Shown one piece after another: positions 8,569 through 17,102 of a stretch of 64,000 nt of DNA. Source of the DNA: Micromonospora endolithica (lineage in GTDB: Bacteria > Actinomycetota > Actinomycetes > Mycobacteriales > Micromonosporaceae); assembly GCF_003626595.1 (NCBI RefSeq), contig NZ_RBAK01000007.1:186001-250000 (forward strand), given 5' to 3'. The translations under genes were made by a program, and so were the position numbers. Below the pieces are notes generated by a model. It was not told where the DNA came from. It worked only from the letters and a program-made list of their open reading frames with translations, and searched no databases. Each line of letters begins with the position of its first letter. The stretch's first letter is position 1.

Positions 8569-9420
8569 ATGCGTCGTCCCCAGCTGGACATCCAGCTGAA
8601 GACCCCTGACCAGATCGAGAAGATGCGCGCCGCCGGCCTCGTGGTCGCCGAGGCGCTGCGTCGGATGCGGGAGGCCGTCGCTCCCGGGGTCAGCACCGCG
8701 GACCTGGACGCGATAGCCGAGGCGACGATCCGCGAGGCGGGAGCCGTCCCGTCGTTCAAGGGCTACCACGGCTTCCCGGCGTCGATCTGCTCGTCGGTCA
8801 ACGAGCAGATCGTGCACGCCATCCCGTCGGCCGCCCAGGTGCTGCGCGACGGGGACATCATCTCCATCGACTGCGGCGCGATCCTCGACGGCTGGCACGG
8901 CGACGCGGCGATCACCGTCGAGGTGGGCGAGGTGGATCCGGCGCTGCGCAGGATGACCTCGGTCGCCGAGGACGCCATGTGGGCCGGCATCGCCGCCGCG
9001 GCCCGGGGCGCGGCGAGCGGCAGGGGCCGGCTCACCGACATCTCGCACGCGGTGGAGGACACCGTCCGCCGGGGCGGTCGCTACGGGATCGTGGACGGCT
9101 ACGGCGGCCACGGCATCGGCACCGAGATGCACCAGGACCCGCACGTGCTCAACCACGGCCGGCCGGGCAAGGGGCCCCGCCTGGTGCCGGGCATGGCGCT
9201 CGCCATCGAGCCGATGATCACCATGGGTTCGCCGCGCACCGCCGAGCTGGCCGACGGCTGGACCGTGGTGACCCGGGACGGGTCGATGGCGGTGCACGTG
9301 GAGCACACCATGGCGCTGCTGCCGGACGGGGTGTGGGTGCTCACCGCCCCGGACGGTGGCCGGGCCCGCCTCGGCGAGCTGGTGACCGCCCGCCAGCCGG
9401 CCGACTCGCCGGCGGTCTGA
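8569..9420 (+). CDS. map: Methionine aminopeptidase type I
   Basis: Map removes the initiator methionine from nascent proteins. The 283-residue product has the pita-bread fold residues: metal ligands in SIDCGAILDGWHGDA, the GHGIGTEMH histidine region, AIEPM and the final HVEHTM glutamate. ATG 8569 (MRRPQLDIQLKTPDQIEKMR) is chosen; the frame is open further upstream but that part has no family similarity. Confidence 0.95.
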   Translation: MRRPQLDIQLKTPDQIEKMRAAGLVVAEALRRMREAVAPGVSTADLDAIAEATIREAGAVPSFKGYHGFPASICSSVNEQIVHAIPSAAQVLRDGDIISIDCGAILDGWHGDAAITVEVGEVDPALRRMTSVAEDAMWAGIAAAARGAASGRGRLTDISHAVEDTVRRGGRYGIVDGYGGHGIGTEMHQDPHVLNHGRPGKGPRLVPGMALAIEPMITMGSPRTAELADGWTVVTRDGSMAVHVEHTMALLPDGVWVLTAPDGGRARLGELVTARQPADSPAV

Positions 9421-9477
9421 CCTCCGGAGCGGCCCGTCGCCCGGATCGCCCCCGGCGGGCCGGTGGTCCGACGGTGG

Positions 9478-9483
9478 CATGCT
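9478..9483 (+). promoter_or_regulatory. -10 box of the DUF1707 gene (leaderless type)
   Basis: CATGCT lies exactly 7 bases before ATG 9491. The same gap is seen before five other genes in the window, which supports a leaderless transcript and the 9491 start. Confidence 0.4.
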
Positions 9484-9490
9484 GGAACGC

Positions 9491-10084
9491 ATGGACGGGC
9501 GGGGTGAGATGCGGGCCGCCGACGCGGACCGGCAGGCGGTCGCCGACCGGCTGCGGGTGGCGGTCGACGAGGGCCGGTTGGACCTGCACGAGTACGACGA
9601 GCGTCTCCAGCGGGCGTACGCCGCCCGGACGTACGCCGACCTGACCGATCTGGTGGCCGACCTGCCGGCACCCGCCGCAGGACCGACGTGGGGCGCGGAA
9701 CGGCCGGCCCCGGCCGGCGCGGAGGCCTCGGCGCTCGCGGTCGCCGGCGCCGCGGTCCCGGCCCGGACGGCGGACCCTTCCGGCCGGCCGGTGACCGCGC
9801 GGTGGCTGGCCGAGGTGTGGGAGCCGTACCTGAAGGTCGTCGGGATCGTGCTGGCGGTGTGGGCGGTGACCTCGGTGCTGTCCGGTGAGGCGCTCTATTT
9901 CTGGCCCGGCTGGGTGGCCGGGCCGTGGGGCGCGGTGGTCCTGGTCCGGACCGTGTCCGGGATCACGTCGGGGGAGCCGCGGCGGTGGGCCGCGCAGGAG
10001 GAACGGCGGCGGCAGCGCCGGCGCGAGAAGCGGGCCCGGAAGCGGGAGCGGAAGGCCGCGAAGCGGGCGTTGGGCGAGGGCTGA
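9491..10084 (+). CDS. DUF1707 domain membrane protein
   Basis: The first 55 or so residues match the DUF1707 pattern common in actinomycetes: MRAADADRQAVADRLRVAVD, then LHEYDERLQRAYAARTYADL. An Ala-rich linker leads to two hydrophobic segments (around PYLKVVGIVLAVWAVTS and FWPGWVAGPWGAVVLV), and the C-terminus is a very basic Arg/Lys helix-like tail of about 40 residues. The function of the family is unknown. ATG 9491 is preferred to ATG 9479 because the latter lies inside a -10-like box. It interrupts the usual map-infA adjacency. Confidence 0.8.
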   Translation: MDGRGEMRAADADRQAVADRLRVAVDEGRLDLHEYDERLQRAYAARTYADLTDLVADLPAPAAGPTWGAERPAPAGAEASALAVAGAAVPARTADPSGRPVTARWLAEVWEPYLKVVGIVLAVWAVTSVLSGEALYFWPGWVAGPWGAVVLVRTVSGITSGEPRRWAAQEERRRQRRREKRARKRERKAAKRALGEG

Positions 10085-10158
10085 CACCGCCGAGCCGGCC
10101 CGGGAACGGTCCTCGAACCCGCTTTTCGCGACCCGTCCGGGCGGGAGGGCCGGGCGGT

Positions 10159-10188
10159 TTGGCGACGGCGCGCGGTCGGGCGTACACT
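10159..10188 (+). promoter_or_regulatory. Candidate sigma-70-type promoter for infA operon
   Basis: TTGGCG (10159-10164) and TACACT (10183-10188) are separated by 18 bases, each matching the consensus at four of six positions. It lies about 150 bases before infA, in a 260-base spacer. Confidence 0.45.
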
Positions 10189-10344
10189 TTCAGATCGGCG
10201 CACAGCGTCCACTCCGGCATGCCCACCCTGCGCTTCGGTGGGACTCGGAGCCGCGGCTGGCGCGGGCCACCTGATCTTGATCAGTCAACCCGTGTAAGAC
10301 GTTGTGAGCCGTCCGGAGTAACCGACGTCAGGACAGCGGAGGAC

Positions 10345-10566
10345 ATGCCGAAAAAAGACGGAGCCATCGAGATCGAGGGTCGGGTCATCGAGCCCCTGCC
10401 GAACGCAATGTTCCGGGTGGAGCTCGCGAACGGTCACAAGGTGCTGGCTCACATCAGCGGCAAGATGCGGCAGCACTACATCCGCATCCTGCCGGAGGAC
10501 CGGGTCGTCGTCGAACTCTCGCCGTACGACCTGACCCGCGGGCGCATCGTCTACCGCTACAAGTAA
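10345..10566 (+). CDS. infA: Translation initiation factor IF-1
   Basis: IF-1 occupies the ribosomal A site during initiation. The 73-residue product is a single OB fold with full family length: MPKKDGAIEIEGRVIEPLPN to the ending YDLTRGRIVYRYK. ATG 10345 follows GGAGGA (10338-10343) at close spacing. It heads the alpha cluster infA-rpmJ-rpsM-rpsK-rpsD-rpoA-rplQ. Confidence 0.98.
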   Translation: MPKKDGAIEIEGRVIEPLPNAMFRVELANGHKVLAHISGKMRQHYIRILPEDRVVVELSPYDLTRGRIVYRYK

Positions 10567-10656
10567 GCCTGACGGCGGCCGGGTGAGTCCCGTGTCCGTC
10601 TTCGTCGTCCGGGGTCGCGCCTCGCGTCACCGGGCCAGATGGGAAGTAAGGCAACC

Positions 10657-10770
10657 GTGAAGGTCAAGCCGAGCGTCAAGAGGATCTGCAACAAGTGCCG
10701 CGTCATTCGCCGGCACGGCCGGGTCATGGTCATTTGCTCCGACCCGCGCCACAAGCAGCGCCAGGGCTGA
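10657..10770 (+). CDS. rpmJ: 50S ribosomal protein L36 (zinc form)
   Basis: A 37-residue product from GTG 10657 reads MKVKPSVKRICNKCRVIRRH and ends DPRHKQRQG. C11, C14, C27 and the following H form the L36 zinc-binding set, so this is the zinc-containing version. It is the expected gene between infA and rpsM and is too short for most gene finders. Confidence 0.95.
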   Translation: MKVKPSVKRICNKCRVIRRHGRVMVICSDPRHKQRQG

Positions 10771-10781
10771 ACCCGTCACGT

Positions 10782-10801
10782 CCGACCGTGTGAGCGGTCG
10801 G
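10782..10801 (+). other. Hairpin in rpmJ-rpsM spacer
   Basis: A 7-bp stem (CCGACCG with CGGTCGG) lies 12 bases after the rpmJ stop. The 265-base spacer to rpsM holds a second GC stem near 10891-10912 and no gene. Confidence 0.35.
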
Positions 10802-11035
10802 TCTGACCGGCCCGGGCCGCAGATCCAGAGAACACATCACATGCTCGTTCCAGCCGCGAGCGGTGCGCAGCGCGTACCTCATCGTGGTTGACCCCCGGTC
10901 GGAGGCCGGGGCCCGCTCGGGCAGCGACCGATCCCGGTCGCCGGCGCCACCGGCGTCGGAAGGACAGGGACGGTCGGTAGCGGGGTGGGACGGGTCCACA
11001 CCTCCGCCAGCACACCACGAGGAGTAAGCCCGCAC

Positions 11036-11416
11036 ATGGCACGTCTAGTCGGCGTCGACCTTCCCCGCGAAAAGCGGATGGAGATCGCGCTCACCTACAT
11101 CTTCGGCGTGGGTCGCACCCGCGCCCTGGAGACGCTCACCGCCACTGGCATCTCGCCGGACAAGCGCGTCCGGGACCTCACGGACGAGGAGCTGGTGCAG
11201 CTCCGCAACCACCTCGAGGGCAACTACAAGATCGAAGGCGACCTGCGCCGCGAGGTCGCCGCTGACATCCGCCGCAAGGTCGAGATCGGCTGCTACGCCG
11301 GCATCCGGCACCGCCGGGGCCTGCCCGTGCGTGGCCAGCGGACCAAGACCAACGCGCGGACCCGGAAGGGCCCGAAGCGGACCGTCGCCGGCAAGAAGAA
11401 GCCCGGCAAGAAGTAA
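11036..11416 (+). CDS. rpsM: 30S ribosomal protein S13
   Basis: S13 sits in the 30S head and contacts tRNA and the 50S subunit. The 126-residue product begins MARLVGVDLPREKRMEIALTY and has the helix-two-turn-helix IFGVGRTRA and a Lys-rich tail ending GKKKPGKK. ATG 11036 is chosen over an upstream in-frame start because it gives the standard N-terminus after GAGGAG (11019-11024). Confidence 0.97.
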   Translation: MARLVGVDLPREKRMEIALTYIFGVGRTRALETLTATGISPDKRVRDLTDEELVQLRNHLEGNYKIEGDLRREVAADIRRKVEIGCYAGIRHRRGLPVRGQRTKTNARTRKGPKRTVAGKKKPGKK

Positions 11417-11532
11417 TTCTTTAACCGGAATTCTGGTCGTTCTCCGTCGAGGTAGGCCGGGCTCCAACCGGAACCGGTGTCTACGTCATCCACGGGGCGA
11501 CAAGCCAAAATCATTCAGGAGCGCACAGACTT

Positions 11533-11940
11533 ATGCCACCGAAGGCTCGTGCCGGAGCCGCTGTCAAGAAGGTCCGGCGCAAGGAACGCAAGAACGTCGC
11601 CCACGGGCAGGCGCACATCAAGAGCACCTTCAACAACACCATCGTGTCGATCACCGACCCGACCGGTGCCGTCATCTCCTGGGCCTCGTCCGGCCAGGTG
11701 GGCTTCAAGGGCTCCCGCAAGTCGACTCCGTTCGCCGCGCAGCTGGCCGCCGAGGCCGCCGCGCGTCGGGCCATGGAGCACGGCATGCGCAAGGTCGACG
11801 TGTTCGTCAAGGGCCCCGGCTCCGGCCGGGAGACCGCCATCCGTTCGCTGCAGGCCGTGGGCCTCGAGGTCGGGCAGATCTCCGACGTCACCCCGCAGCC
11901 GCACAACGGATGCCGTCCGCCCAAGCGTCGTCGGGTCTGA
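11533..11940 (+). CDS. rpsK: 30S ribosomal protein S11
   Basis: S11 forms part of the platform with S18 and the Shine-Dalgarno helix. The 135-residue product shows HIKSTFNNTIVSITDPTGAV and the C-terminal NGCRPPKRRRV. CAGGAG (11516-11521) is the ribosome-binding site. The 116-base spacer to rpsM is unremarkable. Confidence 0.97.
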   Translation: MPPKARAGAAVKKVRRKERKNVAHGQAHIKSTFNNTIVSITDPTGAVISWASSGQVGFKGSRKSTPFAAQLAAEAAARRAMEHGMRKVDVFVKGPGSGRETAIRSLQAVGLEVGQISDVTPQPHNGCRPPKRRRV

Positions 11941-11953
11941 GAGGTAGAGAGAG

Positions 11954-12580
11954 ATGGCTCGTTACACCGGTGCTGACTGCCGCCGTTGCCGGCGGGAGAA
12001 GATGAAGCTGTTCCTCAAGGGCAGCAAGTGCGATGGTCCGAAGTGCCCGTTCGAGTCCCGGCCGTTCCCGCCCGGGCAGCACGGCCGCGGCCGCACGAAG
12101 GAGACGGAGTACCTGCTCCAGCTCCGTGAGAAGCAGAAGGCCCGCCGCGTCTACGGCGTGCTGGAGAAGCAGTTCCGCGGCTACTACGAAGAGGCCGTGG
12201 GCAAGAAGGCCAAGACCGGCGAGGTCCTGCTGCAGATCCTCGAGTCGCGGCTGGACAACGTGGTCTACCGGGCCGGCTACGCCAAGTCCCGGGACATGGC
12301 CCGTCAGCTGGTCAAGCACGGTCACTTCACGGTGAACGGCAAGAAGGTCGACATCCCGTCGTACCGCGTCAAGGAGCACGACATCATCGAGGTCCGGGGC
12401 AAGAGCAAGGAGCTCACCCCGTTCATCGTCGCGCAGGCCGAGGCCGGCTCCAAGAGCGTCCCGGCGTGGCTCGAGGCCATCCCCAGCCAGATGAAGGTTC
12501 TCGTGCACTCGCTCCCGGCCCGCCAGGTGATCGACACCCAGGTCCAGGAGCAGCTGATCGTCGAGCTCTACTCCAAGTAG
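11954..12580 (+). CDS. rpsD: 30S ribosomal protein S4 (zinc form)
   Basis: S4 nucleates 30S assembly and in other bacteria also regulates the alpha operon. The 208-residue product keeps the N-terminal cysteines C9, C12, C26 and C31 (CRRC and a CDGPKC stretch), so it is the zinc-binding form. The S4 RNA-binding domain follows (ESRLDNVVYRAGYAKSRDMA and GHFTVNGKKVDIPSYRVK). Confidence 0.97.
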   Translation: MARYTGADCRRCRREKMKLFLKGSKCDGPKCPFESRPFPPGQHGRGRTKETEYLLQLREKQKARRVYGVLEKQFRGYYEEAVGKKAKTGEVLLQILESRLDNVVYRAGYAKSRDMARQLVKHGHFTVNGKKVDIPSYRVKEHDIIEVRGKSKELTPFIVAQAEAGSKSVPAWLEAIPSQMKVLVHSLPARQVIDTQVQEQLIVELYSK

Positions 12581-12590
12581 GGGCTCGTTG

Positions 12591-12622
12591 CGGTGGCCCG
12601 CCCTCACCGGGGCGGGCCACCG
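12591..12622 (+). terminator. Hairpin between rpsD and rpoA
   Basis: A perfect 13-bp stem (CGGTGGCCCGCCC with GGGCGGGCCACCG) closes a 6-base loop 10 bases after rpsD. It could be a partial terminator that lowers rpoA expression relative to ribosomal proteins. Confidence 0.6.
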
Positions 12623-12678
12623 GAACAGTTTGTGTCGTGGGCGTCAAATAGCGGGCGCCCCGGAAGAGAAGAGAAGAA

Positions 12679-13701
12679 ATGCTCATCAGCCAGCGACCGT
12701 CTCTCTCCGAAGAGTCGATCAACGAGACCCGCTCCCGGTTCACCATCGAGCCGCTGGAGCCCGGCTTCGGCTACACCCTGGGCAACTCGCTGCGGCGTAC
12801 GCTGCTGTCGTCGATCCCGGGTGCGGCGGTCACCTCGATCAAGATCGACGGTGTGCTGCACGAGTTCACCACGATCCCCGGCGTCAAGGAGGACGTGGTC
12901 GAGCTCGTCATGAACATCAAGGAGCTGTGCGTCAGCTCCGAGCACGACGAGCCGGTCAGCATGTACCTGCGCAAGCAGGGCCCGGGCGACGTGACGGCGG
13001 GCGACATCCAGCCGCCGGCCGGCGTCTCGGTGCACAACCCGGACCTGAAGCTCGCCACCCTGAACGGCAAGGGCCGGCTCGACATGGAGCTGACCGTCGA
13101 GCGGGGCCGGGGCTACGTCACGGCGGCGCAGAACAAGCAGGCCGGCGCCGAGATCGGCCGGATCCCGGTCGACTCGATCTACTCGCCGGTGCTGAAGGTG
13201 ACCTACCGCGTCGAGGCGACCCGTGTCGAGCAGCGGACCGACTTCGACCGGCTGATCATCGACGTCGAGACCAAGCCGTCGATGGGTCCGCGTACCGCCC
13301 TGGCCTCGGCCGGTTCGACCCTGGTCGAGCTGTTCGGTCTGGCCCGGGAGCTGGACGAGACCGCCGAGGGCATCGACATCGGGCCGTCCCCGCAGGACGC
13401 CCAGCTGGCGGCCGACCTGGCGCTGCCGATCGAGGAGCTGGACCTGACCGTCCGCTCCTACAACTGCCTCAAGCGCGAGGGCATCAACTCCGTTGGTGAG
13501 CTCATCGGGCGCACCGAGGCCGACCTCCTCGACATCCGCAACTTCGGTCAGAAGTCGATCGACGAGGTCAAGATGAAGCTCGCCGGGATGGGCCTGGGGC
13601 TGAAGGACTCGGCCCCGAACTTCGACCCGGCGCACGTCGTGGACAGCTTCGGTGAGGCCGACTACGACAGCGACGACTACCGCGAGACCGAGCAGCTGTA
13701 A
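12679..13701 (+). CDS. rpoA: DNA-directed RNA polymerase subunit alpha
   Basis: Alpha dimerises to nucleate RNA polymerase. The 340-residue product has the N-terminal domain (EPLEPGFGYTLGNSLRRTLL, residues to about 230), a linker, and the C-terminal domain with two helix-hairpin-helix motifs (SYNCLKREGINSVGELI) that binds UP elements and activators. The acidic tail of about 25 residues is usual for actinomycetes. Confidence 0.98.
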   Translation: MLISQRPSLSEESINETRSRFTIEPLEPGFGYTLGNSLRRTLLSSIPGAAVTSIKIDGVLHEFTTIPGVKEDVVELVMNIKELCVSSEHDEPVSMYLRKQGPGDVTAGDIQPPAGVSVHNPDLKLATLNGKGRLDMELTVERGRGYVTAAQNKQAGAEIGRIPVDSIYSPVLKVTYRVEATRVEQRTDFDRLIIDVETKPSMGPRTALASAGSTLVELFGLARELDETAEGIDIGPSPQDAQLAADLALPIEELDLTVRSYNCLKREGINSVGELIGRTEADLLDIRNFGQKSIDEVKMKLAGMGLGLKDSAPNFDPAHVVDSFGEADYDSDDYRETEQL

Positions 13702-13733
13702 GCGCGGCTGAGGATTAACGAGGAGCACCGAGA

Positions 13734-14306
13734 ATGCCCACGCCCACCAAGGGTCCCCGCCTCGGCGGCAGCCCGGCCCACGAGCGGCTGATGCTGGCCA
13801 ACCTGGCCACCGCGCTGTTCCAGCACGGCAAGATCCAGACCACCGAGACCAAGGCCCGGCGGCTGCGTCCGCTCGCGGAGCAGCTCATCACCAAGGCGAA
13901 GCGGGGCGACCTGGCCGCGCGTCGGCGGGTGCTGGGCGTCGTCAAGGACAAGGACGTGGTCTACGCCCTGTTCGACCAGATCGCGCCGCGGTACGCCAAC
14001 CGTCAGGGTGGCTACACCCGGATCGTGAAGACCGGTCCGCGCAAGGGTGACGCCGCGCCGATGGCGATCATCGAGCTGGTCGAGGAGCTGCAGGTCGCCG
14101 AGCCGAAGGCGAACCGCAAGACGGCCGCCCGCAAGGCCGCCCAGCAGGACAAGGTCGAGGCGCTCGCCGGAGCGGACGAGACCCCGCAGTCGACCTCCAC
14201 CGGCGACCAGGACGCCGAGGCGCCCGTCTCGGCCTCCGGTGACACCGCCGCCGCCCGCGAGGACAGCGACGAGGCCGGCGAGAACGACAAGAACGACAAG
14301 GCCTGA
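13734..14306 (+). CDS. rplQ: 50S ribosomal protein L17
   Basis: L17 lines the exit tunnel outlet. The first 120 residues match L17 (KGPRLGGSPAHERLMLANLA, TKAKRGDLAARR, YTRIVKTGPRKGDAAPMAIIEL). About 70 extra residues at the C-terminus are Ala/Glu/Asp-rich low complexity, a common actinomycete addition. The gene ends the alpha cluster. Confidence 0.97.
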   Translation: MPTPTKGPRLGGSPAHERLMLANLATALFQHGKIQTTETKARRLRPLAEQLITKAKRGDLAARRRVLGVVKDKDVVYALFDQIAPRYANRQGGYTRIVKTGPRKGDAAPMAIIELVEELQVAEPKANRKTAARKAAQQDKVEALAGADETPQSTSTGDQDAEAPVSASGDTAAAREDSDEAGENDKNDKA

Positions 14307-14319
14307 TCGAGGCCGCGAC

Positions 14320-14352
14320 CGGGCCCGGCACCCCTCGTGGGTGCCGGGCCCG
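14320..14352 (+). terminator. Terminator between rplQ and truA
   Basis: A perfect 14-bp stem (CGGGCCCGGCACCC with GGGTGCCGGGCCCG) with a 5-base loop lies 13 bases past rplQ. It ends only 6 bases before the truA ribosome-binding site, so read-through probably supplies truA. Confidence 0.7.
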
Positions 14353-14371
14353 ACCCGTGGAGGAGGTACGA

Positions 14372-15202
14372 GTGGACGAGCGCATCCGGCTCCGGCTGGA
14401 CGTCTCGTACGACGGCACCGACTTCTCCGGCTGGGCCGTCCAGCCGACCCGGCGGACGGTGGCCGGGGTGCTCGTCGAGACCCTGGACCTGGTGCTCGGG
14501 GCGGGAACGGCCACCGGACTGACCGTGGCCGGCCGGACCGACGCCGGGGTGCACGCCAGCGGCCAGGTCTGCCACGTCGACCTGCCGGCCGCGGTGTGGG
14601 CCGGGTACGAGGGGCGGCTGCTGCGCCGGCTGGCCCGGTTGCTCCCCACCGACGTGCGGGTCCGGTCGATGACCGAGGTGCCCGCAGAGTTCGACGCCCG
14701 GTTCTCGGCCACCTTCCGCCGCTACGAGTACCGGGTGACCGACGCGCCGTGGGGCGCCGATCCGCTGCGCCGACGGGACACCCTGGCCTGGGCGCGGCCG
14801 CTCGACCTGGACGCGCTGAACACCGCCGCCGGTGGGTTGGTGGGGGAGCACGACTTCGCCGCGTACTGCCGGCGCAAGGAGAACGCGACCACCCTGCGCG
14901 AGGTCACCCGGTTGGACTGGCGGCGTGACCCGGACGGGATCCTGGTGGCCACCGTGCAGGCCGACGCGTTCTGCCAGGCGATGGTGCGCAGTCTGGTCGG
15001 CGCGATGCTGGCCGCCGGTGACGGCCGTCGACCGGTCGAGTGGCCGGGCGGCCTGCTCGCCCGCCGGGACCGGTCCAGCGAGGTGACCGTCGCGCCGGCG
15101 CACGGGCTGACCCTGGTGGCGGTCGGCTACCCGGCGGACCCGGCCGGGTACGCCAGCCGTGCCGAGGTGACCCGGCGGCTGCGGGTGCCCGTGGAGGGCT
15201 GA
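14372..15202 (+). CDS. truA: tRNA pseudouridine synthase A
   Basis: TruA makes pseudouridine at positions 38-40 of tRNA anticodon stems. The 276-residue product has the catalytic aspartate D57 in GRTDAGVHA and the conserved RRYEYRV and FCQAMVRSLVGAML regions. GTG 14372 follows GGAGGAGG (14359-14366) at 5 bases; a GTG at 14357 lies inside that Shine-Dalgarno and is rejected. The rplQ-truA order is conserved. Confidence 0.95.
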   Translation: MDERIRLRLDVSYDGTDFSGWAVQPTRRTVAGVLVETLDLVLGAGTATGLTVAGRTDAGVHASGQVCHVDLPAAVWAGYEGRLLRRLARLLPTDVRVRSMTEVPAEFDARFSATFRRYEYRVTDAPWGADPLRRRDTLAWARPLDLDALNTAAGGLVGEHDFAAYCRRKENATTLREVTRLDWRRDPDGILVATVQADAFCQAMVRSLVGAMLAAGDGRRPVEWPGGLLARRDRSSEVTVAPAHGLTLVAVGYPADPAGYASRAEVTRRLRVPVEG

Positions 15203-15210
15203 GACGTACG

Positions 15211-15242
15211 GCGGGTGCGGAGCCGCCCGGCCCCGCACCCGC
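15211..15242. terminator. Bidirectional terminator, truA / convergent gene
   Basis: A perfect 10-bp stem (GCGGGTGCGG with CCGCACCCGC) lies between the two convergent genes and could stop both transcripts. Confidence 0.6.
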
Positions 15243-15263
15243 GTCCCCCGATGTGGATCCGGC

Positions 15264-16310
15264 TCAGTCGCCGGCCGACCCACCCTCCTGGGACCCGGTG
15301 GCCTCCTCGGTGGGCTGGGCGGCCGTGCCGCCGGTGGCGCGACGTTCCAGCACCCCCTGGTTCAGGTGCAGCTCGATCATGTCGAAGAGGATCTCGCGGG
15401 CCGTGGGGTCGCCGGACCGGATGGCCTCGGAGTCGACCCGGGCCACCAGGGCGTACGCGAGGTAGTGGCCGCGTACCTGCCAGCCGACCCGGGCCGGGGC
15501 GGTGCCGATCGCCTCGGTCTCCTCGTCGGCCACCATGCCCCGGAACCGGCCCTCCCGGTCGTCGAGGACCTGGCGGATCCGGTCGCGGGCATCCTCGGCG
15601 CTGGCCCGGTCGACCAGGTTGAACAGGCCGGTGGTGACCAGGTGCTGACCGTCCGGGGTGCGCAGGGTCGCCCGGACCACCTGGCTGCAACCGAGCCGGA
15701 CCAGCAGTTCGGCGACCTCGCCGGTGGCGGCCACCGCGCAACTGCCGCTGGAGTGCGTCTTCAGCACCTGGTAGGTGGCCTGACCGTCACCGGGCACCAG
15801 CCGCCTGCCGCCGAAGACCTCCCGGGCGGTCAGCGGCACCGGGTCAGTCCCCCGGGCGTCGAGGTTCTGCTGCGCGGGCGCGGTCGGGCGCGCCGCGGCG
15901 GGTTCCTCGGTCGGGGTGGTCCGCGGGTCGGCGTTCCGTTCGTTCACCAGGGCGGCGGCGCCGAGGCCGCAGAGGGCCAGCAGGACGAGCACCGCCGCGC
16001 CACCAACGACCACCTGCCACATCCGGCCGCCGCCGCCGCGGCCGCCCCGGGTCGCCCGCGAAGGCGCCGTGCCGGTGGTGGCGTAGACGGCGGCGCGGGG
16101 TGGCTGCCGGGGATGTGTGCCGGGTGCCGGCGTCGGATCCATGGAGGGCAGGGCCAGCCGGTTGGTCCGGGGCAACGAGGGCACGGGGAAGCGGGACGGG
16201 GACGGTCCGGCGGCGGGTCGTTCAGCGGCGCCGAGCCCCGACGGTGGCCCGGATGCCGGGTCCGGGTACTCCAGGAATGCGTCCTCATCGGACTCGTACC
16301 GATACACCAT
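15264..16310 (-). CDS. Single-pass membrane protein with extracytoplasmic domain, function unknown
   Basis: The 348-residue product starts MVYRYESDEDAFLEYPDP, has a Pro/Arg-rich cytoplasmic N-terminal part, one transmembrane helix (about residues 99-122) and a folded-looking outer domain of some 200 residues with two cysteines (in SSGSCAVAA and RLGCSQVV) that could form a disulfide. The outer region has several conserved-looking blocks (EVAELLVRLGCSQ, REILFDMIELHLNQGVLE) but no domain I recognise. ATG 16310 is preferred to the upstream 16415 start because a -10-like TAGTCT stands 7 bases before it. It converges on truA. Confidence 0.75.
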   Translation of the reverse strand: MVYRYESDEDAFLEYPDPASGPPSGLGAAERPAAGPSPSRFPVPSLPRTNRLALPSMDPTPAPGTHPRQPPRAAVYATTGTAPSRATRGGRGGGGRMWQVVVGGAAVLVLLALCGLGAAALVNERNADPRTTPTEEPAAARPTAPAQQNLDARGTDPVPLTAREVFGGRRLVPGDGQATYQVLKTHSSGSCAVAATGEVAELLVRLGCSQVVRATLRTPDGQHLVTTGLFNLVDRASAEDARDRIRQVLDDREGRFRGMVADEETEAIGTAPARVGWQVRGHYLAYALVARVDSEAIRSGDPTAREILFDMIELHLNQGVLERRATGGTAAQPTEEATGSQEGGSAGD

Positions 16311-16317
16311 GTCGCCC

Positions 16318-16323
16318 AGACTA
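16318..16323 (-). promoter_or_regulatory. -10 box, leaderless type, for the gene starting at 16310
   Basis: On the minus strand TAGTCT is followed by exactly 7 bases and then ATG. The stretch 16322-16365 is unusually AT-rich for this genome, as expected of a promoter. No good -35 was seen. Confidence 0.45.
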
Positions 16324-16455
16324 GGAGTGATTGTCCCTTTAGAAGGTAAAAATCGGAAATTGGGCGACGGTGGTGTGTCGCCGTGCAGCGCCGCCGCCCC
16401 CGTCCCGGCGGCCACCGCCGTCCCGGCGGCACCGACCGCCTGCGAGAATCGCCCG

Positions 16456-17061
16456 GTGACCGGCGACCACTACTTCACCGCGGAACCGTCGACCGCCGCC
16501 CAGCCGCGCGAGGTCGAGTTCACCGTCGCCGGCCGCGACTGGACACTCGCCTCGGCCGGCGGGGTGTTCTCCGCCGCGCGACTGGACCCCGGCACCGCGG
16601 TCCTGCTCCGCAAGGCCGACCTGCCGTCCGCCAGCACCACCGGGCACCTGCTCGACATCGGCTGCGGCTTCGGACCGATCACCTGCGTACTGGCCACCTG
16701 CGCCACCGCCGCCACGGTCTGGGCGGTCGACGTCAACGAACGGGCCCGGGAGCTGACCGCCGCCAACGCCGCACGGGTCGGCGCGGCCGAGCGGGTACGG
16801 GTCGCCGCGCCGGACGACGTTCCCGCCGACGTGACCTTCGCCGAGATCTGGTCGAACCCGCCGATCCGGATCGGCAAGGAGGGACTGCACGACCTGCTGG
16901 CGCGCTGGTTGCCCCGGCTCGCCCCGGACGGGGTCGCCTGGCTGGTCGTGGCCCGGCACCTCGGCGGCGACTCGCTGCACCGCTGGTTGGTCGACTCCGG
17001 CTGGCAGGTGGGCCGGCACGCCAGCCAGAAGGGCTACCGGGTGCTGCGGGTCACCCGGTAA
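16456..17061 (+). CDS. Class I SAM-dependent methyltransferase, RsmC-like
   Basis: RsmC methylates G1207 of 16S rRNA at N2. The 201-residue product is the size of the catalytic half alone. It has SAM motif I (HLLDIGCGFGPIT), motif II (VWAVDVNERA) and the guanine-N2 methyltransferase motif NPPIR (SNPPIRIGKEGLHDLL). The single-domain size is usual in actinomycetes. GTG 16456 is chosen; GAGAAT 6 bases upstream could be a leaderless -10. Substrate assignment is by motif only. Confidence 0.85.
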   Translation: MTGDHYFTAEPSTAAQPREVEFTVAGRDWTLASAGGVFSAARLDPGTAVLLRKADLPSASTTGHLLDIGCGFGPITCVLATCATAATVWAVDVNERARELTAANAARVGAAERVRVAAPDDVPADVTFAEIWSNPPIRIGKEGLHDLLARWLPRLAPDGVAWLVVARHLGGDSLHRWLVDSGWQVGRHASQKGYRVLRVTR

Positions 17062-17102
17062 TTGGATGGGCCCGCGGGCACCGACTCGGGGAGGATGCCG
17101 GC

